DNA of 37,655 nt from positions 1 to 37,655 of the forward strand of contig CAIQRS010000052.1 of the NCBI GenBank assembly GCA_903874275.1, read 5' to 3'. Both the position numbers and the translations under genes were made by a program. The DNA comes from an uncultured Anaeromyxobacter sp. (GTDB lineage: Bacteria; Myxococcota; Myxococcia; Myxococcales; Anaeromyxobacteraceae). Below the pieces are notes generated by a model. It did not search any database. It was not told where the DNA came from and worked only from the letters and a program-made list of their open reading frames with translations. Of the stretch, positions 1 through 8,100 are shown piece after piece (position 1 is the first letter of the stretch; the number at the start of each line of letters is the position of its first letter).

Positions 1-2
1 CT

Positions 3-3000
3 TTGGACCCGAGACGAGCCTTGCCCTCCGTCACCCGCATCGAGGTCGGAACCCGACCCGAATTCACAGACAGTCTGGGGGCCTCGGTGGCCCAGAGGGT
101 CCGCGACCACCTCGGCCTCTCCCCGCGCCGGGTCCGCACCCGCGACGTCTTCCTGGTCGAGGCCGTACTCTCCCCGGCCGAGGCCGAGGCGGTGGCCCGC
201 GAGTTCGCCGGCCCGGTGGTGCGCCAGGGTGCGGTGGGGCGTCTCGACGACGGCCCCTTCGACGTGGCCGTCTCCGTGGGCTTCAAGCCCGGCGTGACCG
301 ATCCGGTGGCGAAGAGCGCCCGGGTGGCCATCGAGGACCTCCTGGGGCGGCCGCTGGGGGAGGGGGCGCACGTCTACACCTCGCGCCTGTACCTCCTCGA
401 CGGCGTCACCGAGGGGGAGGCCGGGCGCATCGCCCGGGCGCTGCTCGCCAACGAAGTCATCGAGCGGGTGGCGGTGCAGCCGTACGCCCGGTGGAGTGAG
501 TCGCCCCCCGACCTCTCGGTCCCGCGGGTGGCCGAGCACGCCCCGCGGCCGGTCGAGGCGGTGAGCCTGGAGATCACCGACGAAGCGCTCGTGGCCCTCT
601 CGCGGGAGCGGCTGCTCGCCCTCTCCCTCGACGAGATGCGGACGCTCCGCGATTTCTACCGCAAGGCCGCCTCCGACCCGGCGCGCCGTGCCGCCGGCCT
701 GGGTCCCGACCCCACCGACGTGGAGCTCGAGTGCCTGGCCCAGACCTGGTCGGAGCACTGCAAGCACAAGATCATGAACGCGGTCCTCTCCTACCGGGAG
801 GAGGGAAAGGCGCCGGAGGAGATCCGCTCCATCTTCAAGACCTTCATCCGGGGCACCACCGAGGCGGTGGACGAGGCCATCCAGGAGCGCGAGGGGAAGA
901 GCTGGCTCGTCAGCGTCTTCCACGACAACGCCGGCGTCATCGAGGCCACCGACGCCTTCCATCTCGTCTACAAGGTCGAGACCCACAACAGCCCGTCGGC
1001 GCTCGACCCGTACGGTGGCGCCATCACCGGCATCGTGGGCGTGAACCGGGACCCCTTCGGCACCGGCATGGGCTCCGACCTGCTCTCGAATACCTGGGGC
1101 TACTGCTTCGGCCCCCCGGATTGGAAGGGGGAGCTCCCGCCCGGCCTGCTCCACCCCCGCCGCATCCGCGACGGCGTCCACGCGGGCGTCATCGACGGAG
1201 GCAACCAGTCGGGCCTCCCCTACGGCCGCGGCTGGGAGTTCTTCGACGAGCGCTTCCTGGGCAAGCCGCTCGTCTACTGCGGCACGGTGGGGCGCATGCC
1301 GGTCACCGTGGCCGGGAAGCCGGGCGAGGTGAAGCACGCCCGCCCCGGGGACCGCATCGTCATGGTGGGCGGCCGCATCGGCAAGGACGGCATCCACGGC
1401 GCCACCTTCTCGTCGGCCGAGCTGACCGAGGAGAGCCCGGTGCAGGCGGTACAGATCGGCGACCCCATCACGCAGCGGATGATGTTCGACTTCCTGCTCG
1501 AGGCCCGCGACCTGGGGCTCTACTCGGCCATCACCGACAACGGCGCGGGCGGCCTCTCCTCCTCGGTGGGGGAGATGGCGAAGCAGCCGGGCGGGGCGCG
1601 GCTCGACCTGGCCCGCGCGCCCCTCAAGTACCAGGGGCTGGCGCCCTGGGAGATCCTGGTCTCCGAGGCGCAGGAGCGCATGACGCTCGCGGTGCGGCCG
1701 GAGAAGCTCGCGGAGTTCCTGGCGCTGGCCCGGCTGCGCGAGGTCGAGGCCACCGACCTGGGCGAGTTCACCGCCGAGCAGAGCTTCCGGCTGGAATTCG
1801 ACGGGCGCGGCGTCGGGCTCATCCCCATGGAGTTCCTCCACGAGGGCGATCCCGAGATGCGCATCGACGCGGAGTGGAAGGAGCCGATCCGGGCCCGCTT
1901 CGTCCCCGCGCCGGCGCCGCCCACCGGGGAGGGCAACGCGCTGCTCGCGGCCTTCCTCTCCCGCTACAACCTGCGCTCGGCCGAGCGGCTCGAGCGGACC
2001 TACGACCACGAGGTGAAGGGGCTCACGGTCGTGAAGCCCTGGATCGGGGCGCACCGCGACGTGCCTGCCGACGCGGCGGTCTTCCAGATCGCCCACGACG
2101 GCTCCCACGTGGGCTACGCGCTCGCCGAGGCGGTCTTCCCCACGTACAGCGACGAGGACGCCCACGCCATGGCCCAGGCCGGCGTGGACCTCACCGTCCG
2201 CCGTGTGCTCGCGGCCGGGGCGCGCATCGACCGCATCGCGCTCCTCGACAACTACTGCTGGCCCGATCCGCTGCCGGGCGCCAAGAACCCCGACGCGCCC
2301 CACAAGGCGGCCCAGCTCGTCCGGGCCTCGCGCGGGCTCTCCGAGATCTGCCGGGCCTACGGCACGCCGCTCATCTCCGGCAAGGACTCGATGAAGAACG
2401 ACGCGGTGGTGGGGGGCAGGCGCATCAGCATCCCCCCCACGCTGCTGGCCTCCGCCATCGCCGTGGTCCGCGACGTGCGCCGGGCCGTGACCCTCGAGGC
2501 GGGCGCCCCCGGGCAGCTCCTCTACGCCGTCGGCGAGACCGGCGACGAGCTGGGGTGCACCGAGTACGCGGCCCACCGCGGCGAGCCCGGCGGGCGTGTC
2601 CCGCGCTGCCGGCCCGAGCCGTTCCACGCACGGTACGAGAAGGTGGCCTCGGCCATCGAGGCTGGGCTGGTGGTGGCCGCCCACGCCCCCGGACGAGGCG
2701 GCCTGGCCCGCTCCCTCTTCCTGATGGCCCGCGCCGCCGGGCTCGGTCTCTCGGTCGATCTCTCCCTCGCCCCCGAGGACGGGCGGCCGGGCTGGGAGGC
2801 GCTCCTCTTCTCCGAGTCGGCCGGGCGCTTCCTGCTCGTCGTCGAGCCGGGGAAGGGCGCCGCGCTGGAGGCCAGGCTGGCCGGGGTCCCGCTGGCCCGG
2901 ATCGGCGCCTTCGACGAGGCCGGCCGGCTGCGCATCGCGCTCGCCGACCAGCTCCTCGTGGACGAGGACGTGGCCGCCCTGGCCCGCGCATGGAAGCGGG

Positions 3001-3017
3001 AAGGGGTGCGGTCGTGA
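3..3017 (+). CDS. purL: Phosphoribosylformylglycinamidine synthase, PurS-PurS-PurL fusion
   Basis: This is the synthetase subunit of FGAM synthase, which converts FGAR, glutamine and ATP to FGAM in cytosolic purine synthesis. The PurL core shows TWSEHCKHK, ETHNSPSALDPYGGA, DNGAGGLSSS and SGKDSMKND. Residues about 10-80 and 85-165 look like two successive PurS-like domains fused to the front. Small PurL proteins (about 740 aa) lack these and use a separate PurS, while the large E. coli enzyme has an N-terminal domain that mimics a PurS dimer and also carries the glutaminase. This 1004-aa protein is intermediate, because the glutaminase is the separate next gene, which overlaps it by GTGA. The TTG at base 3 is only the first usable start in the window; the true start could be the TTG at 21 or lie upstream, so the 5' end is uncertain. 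Confidence 0.93.
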   Translation: MDPRRALPSVTRIEVGTRPEFTDSLGASVAQRVRDHLGLSPRRVRTRDVFLVEAVLSPAEAEAVAREFAGPVVRQGAVGRLDDGPFDVAVSVGFKPGVTDPVAKSARVAIEDLLGRPLGEGAHVYTSRLYLLDGVTEGEAGRIARALLANEVIERVAVQPYARWSESPPDLSVPRVAEHAPRPVEAVSLEITDEALVALSRERLLALSLDEMRTLRDFYRKAASDPARRAAGLGPDPTDVELECLAQTWSEHCKHKIMNAVLSYREEGKAPEEIRSIFKTFIRGTTEAVDEAIQEREGKSWLVSVFHDNAGVIEATDAFHLVYKVETHNSPSALDPYGGAITGIVGVNRDPFGTGMGSDLLSNTWGYCFGPPDWKGELPPGLLHPRRIRDGVHAGVIDGGNQSGLPYGRGWEFFDERFLGKPLVYCGTVGRMPVTVAGKPGEVKHARPGDRIVMVGGRIGKDGIHGATFSSAELTEESPVQAVQIGDPITQRMMFDFLLEARDLGLYSAITDNGAGGLSSSVGEMAKQPGGARLDLARAPLKYQGLAPWEILVSEAQERMTLAVRPEKLAEFLALARLREVEATDLGEFTAEQSFRLEFDGRGVGLIPMEFLHEGDPEMRIDAEWKEPIRARFVPAPAPPTGEGNALLAAFLSRYNLRSAERLERTYDHEVKGLTVVKPWIGAHRDVPADAAVFQIAHDGSHVGYALAEAVFPTYSDEDAHAMAQAGVDLTVRRVLAAGARIDRIALLDNYCWPDPLPGAKNPDAPHKAAQLVRASRGLSEICRAYGTPLISGKDSMKNDAVVGGRRISIPPTLLASAIAVVRDVRRAVTLEAGAPGQLLYAVGETGDELGCTEYAAHRGEPGGRVPRCRPEPFHARYEKVASAIEAGLVVAAHAPGRGGLARSLFLMARAAGLGLSVDLSLAPEDGRPGWEALLFSESAGRFLLVVEPGKGAALEARLAGVPLARIGAFDEAGRLRIALADQLLVDEDVAALARAWKREGVRS

Positions 3018-3814
3018 AGCCGGTTCGCGTGCTCCTGCCGGTGGGCTTCGGCCTCAACTGCGAGGACGAGACGGCCCGGGCCTTCCGCATGGTCGGCGCC
3101 GAGGTGGACCTGGTCCACCTCACCGATCTCTTCGCCCGGCGCCACGGGCGGCGCATGGCCGACTACCAGGTGCTCGCCATGGTGGGCGGCTTCTCCTACG
3201 GCGACCACGTGGCCGGCGGGCTGGTGCTCGCCACCCGCATCCGCGCGCACCTGAAGGACGACCTGGCGGCCTTCCTCTCCGGGGGCGGCCGGGTCCTGGG
3301 CATCTGCAACGGATTCCAGACCCTGACCCGGCTCGGGCTCCTGCCCGGGCCCGAGGCGGGCCAGCCGGACTTCACTCCAAGTGCAACGCTCACCAACAAC
3401 GAGCGGCTCGGGTACCGGGACGCCTGGGTCCGGGTGGCCCCCGATCCACGCAGCCCGTGCGTCTGGACCCGCGGGCTCGCCGCGGTGGACCTGCCCTCCC
3501 GCCACGGCGAGGGGCGCTTCGTGGCCGGGTCGGACGAGGCGCTGCGCCGGCTCGACGCCAGGGGGCAGCTGCCGCTCCGCTACGTGGACGCCGCCGGCGA
3601 GGTGGCGGAGGCCTGGCCGGAGAACCCCAACGGCTCGGCCCTGGGCGTGGCCGGCGTGTGCGACGCCACCGGCCGGATCCTCGGGCTCATGCCCCACCCG
3701 GACGCCTTCCTGTATCCCTGGCACCACCCCGACTGGCCCCGCCGGCGCCGCGAGATCGAGTCGCGGGAGGCGGGCGGTCTGGCCTTCTTCCGGGCGGGCG
3801 TCGAGGGGGCGTAG
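3014..3814 (+). CDS. purQ: Phosphoribosylformylglycinamidine synthase glutaminase subunit PurQ
   Basis: This 266-aa class I glutamine amidotransferase supplies ammonia to PurL. The nucleophile elbow GICNGFQ places the catalytic cysteine at Cys98, and the MPHP motif places the histidine at His228. The third triad residue, normally Glu in MPHPE, is Asp230 here (MPHPDAFLYP), a conservative change that stands out. The GTG at 3014 is chosen because it overlaps the purL stop as GTGA and begins directly at the conserved N-terminal strand (VKPVRVLLPVGFGLNCEDE). The ATP-grasp gene begins on the base after its stop, so purL, purQ and that gene should be one transcript. Confidence 0.93.
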   Translation: MKPVRVLLPVGFGLNCEDETARAFRMVGAEVDLVHLTDLFARRHGRRMADYQVLAMVGGFSYGDHVAGGLVLATRIRAHLKDDLAAFLSGGGRVLGICNGFQTLTRLGLLPGPEAGQPDFTPSATLTNNERLGYRDAWVRVAPDPRSPCVWTRGLAAVDLPSRHGEGRFVAGSDEALRRLDARGQLPLRYVDAAGEVAEAWPENPNGSALGVAGVCDATGRILGLMPHPDAFLYPWHHPDWPRRRREIESREAGGLAFFRAGVEGA

Positions 3815-5089
3815 ATGGCCGGGACCGGACGGCTGCTGCTCCTCGTCCCCACCCAGAGCTACCGGGCCGACGACTTCCTGGCCGCGGCCCGCAGGCTTGG
3901 CGTCCCGGTGCTGGTGGGCACCGACCGCTGCCACCGCATCGAGGAGGCCTTCGGCCCGAGCGACGGGCTCCTCTCCATCGACTACCGGAAGCCGGAGGAG
4001 GCGGCCGACGAGATCGCCCGCGAGGGCGCGCGCCTGCCCATCGTCGGGATCGTCCCGGCCGACGACGGGACGGCGGTGATCGCGGCGCTGGCCGCCGAGC
4101 GGCTCGGGCTGCCGCGGAACTCCCCGGCGGCGGCGCGACGGACGGTGAACAAGCTCGCCCAGCGGGAGGCGCTCCTGGCGGCCGGCCTGCCGGTGCCCTG
4201 GTTCCGCGCCTTCCCGGTGGCCGACGGCCCCCAGGGCCCGGCGGCCGCGGTCCGGTACCCCTGCGTGCTGAAGCCGCTCGGCCTCTCGGGGAGCCGCGGC
4301 GTCATCCGGGCCGACGATCCGGCGTCGTTCGGCGAGGCCTGGCGCCGTGTCGTCGCCATCGTCGCGGCGGCCCGGAACGACCGGAAGGCGCGGGAGCACG
4401 GGGAGGGGAGCCGGATCCTGGTGGAGGCCTTCGTGCCCGGCGCCGAGGTGGCGCTGGAGGGGCTCCTGCGCGGCGGGCGGCTGGAGTTGCTGGCCCTCTT
4501 CGACAAGCCCGACCCCCTCGACGGCCCGTTCTTCGAGGAGACCATCTACGTCACGCCGTCGCGCCACCCCCCGGACGTCCAGGCGGCTGTCCAGGCCACC
4601 ATCACCGCGGCGGCCGAGGCGCTCGGGCTCCGGGAGGGGCCGGTCCACGCCGAGGCCCGGCTCGGGCCGGACGGCCCGGTGATCCTGGAGGTGGCGGCCC
4701 GGACCATCGGCGGGCTCTGCGCCCGGGCCCTGCGCTTCGGGGCCGGTGCCTCGCTCGAGGAGATCGTGGTGGCCCACGCGGTGGGGCTGCCGCTCTCGTC
4801 GATCCGCCGGGAGGCCCGGGCCTCGGGCGTGATGATGCTCCCCATCCCCCGCCGCGGGGTCCTCCACGGCGTCGCCGGGCTCGACGCGGCGCGCGTGGTG
4901 CCCGGGGTGGACGACGTCGTGATCACGGTTCCAGAGGGGCGGGAGGTGGTCCCGCTGCCGGAGGGGGACGCCTACCTGGGATTCCTCTTCGCGCGCGGGG
5001 AGTCGCCCGAACAGGTGGAGGCGGCGCTCCGAGAGGCCCACCGAAGGCTCTCCTTCGACATCCGGACGCAGCTGCCGACTGTGCGATGA
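3815..5089 (+). CDS. ATP-grasp ligase, L-amino-acid-ligase-like
   Basis: This 424-aa protein has an ATP-grasp fold. An N-terminal Rossmann-like region is followed by the nucleotide-binding segment (YPCVLKPLGLSGSRGV, about residues 148-163) and a metal-binding segment VILEVAARTIGGL (about 289-301). The usual ExN of that segment reads EVAAR, as in dipeptide or amino-acid ligase relatives (family knowledge, not searched). The C-terminal region (GDAYLGFLFARGESPEQVEAALREA, split here as GDAYLGFLFARGE and SPEQVEAALREA) resembles the C-terminal domain of L-amino-acid ligases. Such enzymes join a carboxylate to an amine through an acyl phosphate. The ATG follows the purQ stop with no spacer, which suggests co-expression with purine genes, but nothing identifies the substrate. 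A purine-related ligase is an alternative. Confidence 0.75.
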   Translation: MAGTGRLLLLVPTQSYRADDFLAAARRLGVPVLVGTDRCHRIEEAFGPSDGLLSIDYRKPEEAADEIAREGARLPIVGIVPADDGTAVIAALAAERLGLPRNSPAAARRTVNKLAQREALLAAGLPVPWFRAFPVADGPQGPAAAVRYPCVLKPLGLSGSRGVIRADDPASFGEAWRRVVAIVAAARNDRKAREHGEGSRILVEAFVPGAEVALEGLLRGGRLELLALFDKPDPLDGPFFEETIYVTPSRHPPDVQAAVQATITAAAEALGLREGPVHAEARLGPDGPVILEVAARTIGGLCARALRFGAGASLEEIVVAHAVGLPLSSIRREARASGVMMLPIPRRGVLHGVAGLDAARVVPGVDDVVITVPEGREVVPLPEGDAYLGFLFARGESPEQVEAALREAHRRLSFDIRTQLPTVR

Positions 5090-5131
5090 TCCGGTCCGTT
5101 CCAAGGTCCCACGCGCGACCCGAGGGTGCCG

Positions 5132-8100
5132 ATGATCCGCCGACTCGAATCCGTCCTCGCAGCAGTCCTCCTGCTCGCCGCGGCCTGCTCGCCCCGGCCA
5201 CCGACGTCCAGGGCCGGAGAGGCGGCCCCCATCGACCTCGCGCCCTTGCCCGAGGCGCCGCCCCTGCAGATCACGCAGGAGGCCCCGCCCGGCGCCGACG
5301 GGTCCCTCGCGGTGGTCGTCTCGCGGCCGCGTGGCCCCGCGACGGGGATCGTGCTCCCCAGCATCACCTTCTCGAAGCCGGTGATGGCGCTCGCGACGGT
5401 GGGCGCGGAACGGTCGCATCTGGCGCCGGCGCGCATCGATCCGGCGGTGGCGGGGGAGTGGCGCTGGCTCGGGTCGGCGAGCGTGGAGTTCGTCCCGGCC
5501 TCCCCGCTGCCGGACGGAACGCGGTTCACCGTCACCGTTCCCGCAGGGCTCCGGGCCGTCGACGGCTCGGTCCTGGCCGAGTCCCATGTCTTCTCGTTCG
5601 AGACCCGGCGCCCCGCGGTCGTGCGGGTCGAGCCGCGGGACGGCTGGTCCTGGGTGACCCCGACGACCCGATTCTGGATCGTCTTCGACCGCCCGGTCGC
5701 CGATCTGGGCCGCCACGTCGCGCTCCGGGCCGGCGGCAAGGACGTGCCGGTCCGGGTGACCGGGAAGTTCCACGTGGCCGACGAGGAGCGCGCGCTCCGT
5801 GCCGCCGACGACGGGGAGGACCGGGCCGGGCCCGGCTGGGACGACCGGCGCACCCGCTACGAGATCACGCCGTCGCGGCCGCTGCCCCTCGACACCGTCG
5901 TGGAACTCTCGATCTCCCCCGCGCTGACCGGCGTGGAGGGTCCGCTCCCGATGGGCGAAGGCAAGCGGTGGACCTTCCGGACCTACGGAGCCATGGGCGT
6001 CACCGGCGCGACGGCCTGCGACGGCGTCGACCTCTGCCCGTACGGTCCACTCATCGTGAAGACGACGAACCCGGCCGACGTCCGCACGCTCCGCGGGCGC
6101 GTGCGGATCGAGCCTGCCGCGGAGATCGACTGGGACCGGGTGGAGGCCAGCGAGCCGTCGGAGTGGGAGACCGGCTGGAAGCCCCACTTCTCGCTCCCCG
6201 GCCGCTTCCGTCCCGGCATCGCCTACCGGGTCACCATCGCCGCGGGCGTCGCCGACGCCTTCGGGCAGGCGGCCGGTGCGGCCGTGGTGACGGCGAGGAC
6301 GAGCGAACTCGAGCCCTCCTTCTCGATGAGCCGGGGCGCCGCGCTCCTCGAGGCGGCCGGCGACGGTGCACTCCCGGTCGAGGCCGAGAACCTCCGGAAG
6401 CTCGAGGTGACGGTGTGGAGGCTCACCCCGGGCGACGTCGCCCGGTTGCTGGCGGAGCGCCCCCGGAAGAAGGGGGCCGGGCCGGAACTCCCGGCGGGCC
6501 GGCTGGTCCGCACCATCGACCTGGGCGCGGAGCGCAACGTCACGAAGACCCGCCCCATCCCGATCCGCCAGATCCTGGGGGGAGCCCGCTCGGCCCTGTT
6601 CTACGCCAGCGTCCGGGCCCCGGAACTCGACGCCGCCCGGGGCGGGCCGGCGACGGTGGTGGGACAGATCACCGACCTCGCCGTCCACGCCAAGCTCGGC
6701 GCCACCCGGGGCGTGGTCTGGGTGACGCACCTCTCCGACGGGAAGGGCGCGGGCGGCGCGGCCATCGCCATCCACGACGCCACCGGGAAGCGGATCTGGA
6801 CCGGGAAGGCCGACGCCCAGGGCGTCTGCGTGGTTCCCGGCCTCGGGGGAGCGGACGGGTGGTCGGCGATGTCGGCGGAGAACGGCTGGCTCGTCGCCGC
6901 CACGCTGGGCGACGACACGGGCGTGACCCTCTCGAGCTGGACCGGGCCCTTCCAGCCCTGGTCGTTCGGCGTGGAGGGCGGCTGGGACGGGACGTCGCCG
7001 CGGAGTCTCGGGCTGCTCGTTCCCGAGCGGGGCATCTACCGCCCCGGACAGACCGTGTACGTGAAGGGGCTGGCCCGGTACAGGAGGCTGGGCGCCATCG
7101 AGACCCCGCCGGCGGGCACCCGGATGTCCGTGAAGGTGACCTCGTCACGAGGGGTGGACATCCTCGTGCAGGAGGTCTCCACGAGCGGCTTCGGCACCTT
7201 CTCGACCAGCTTCGGGCTGGACCGGGACGTACCGCTCGGGACCTACGGGATCACCGCCACGGCGAGGGTCGCGGGCGCCGAGATCCAGTACGGCGGCACG
7301 TTCCGGGTGGAGGAGTACCGGGCGCCACAGTTCCGGGTGGACGTGTCGGTGGCCGAGCGAAGCGTCGTGGAGGGGGACCCGATCCAGGGCTCTGTCCTCG
7401 CCCGCTACCTCTTCGGTGGCCCGATGGCCGACGCGGCGGTGGTCTGGACGGTGAACCGGTCCACCATGGATTTCACCCCGCCGGGGCAGGATGGCTTCCT
7501 GTTCGGCAACCAGGTGGGCTTCTGGGACGACCACGAACCGGGGCCCAGCCGGGGCGTCGCCGGGTCCGGCAAGGGCAGGACCGACGCGACGGGCGCGTTC
7601 GCCATCGCCGCCGGTCGGGCCGAGGCTCCGGGGAACCGGACCTGGGAGACGGTCGTCGAGGCCGAGGTCGCCGACGTGAACCGGCAGCGGGTCTCCGGGC
7701 GAGCGACGCTCATCGTCCACCCCGCCGCGCTCTACGCCGGGGTCCGGCGCCGCGGCTCGGGGTTCGCCGAGTCGGGCAAGCCGCTCGGGATCGACGTCGT
7801 GGCGGTGACGCCGGCCGGGGCGCGCGAGGCGGCCGACATCGAGGTGGTCCTGAAGCGGCGCGAGTGGCGCTCCATCAAGAAGAAGGTGATCGGCGACCGC
7901 TGGATGACGGTGACCGAGCCGGTGGAGGAGGCGGCCGGGACCTGCCGCGCCCGCGCCGCCGCCGAGCCGGGCGCCTGCACGTTCACGCCCGCCTCGCCCG
8001 GGCTCCACGTCGCCGAGGCGACGGTGACCGACGCCCGCGGGCGTCGCCAGGTGACGCGGGCGCCCTTCTACGTGGTGGGGGACGGCTGGGTCTCCTGGAA

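Noticed and set aside
5126-5131. GTG at 5126 as the macroglobulin start
   Set aside because: It lies within the GAGGG ribosome site that serves the ATG at 5132, and the lipoprotein signal starts properly at the ATG.
2522-6775. Open minus-strand frame of 1417 codons
   Set aside because: It is antisense to purL, purQ, the ligase and the macroglobulin, with low-complexity composition and no recognisable domain.
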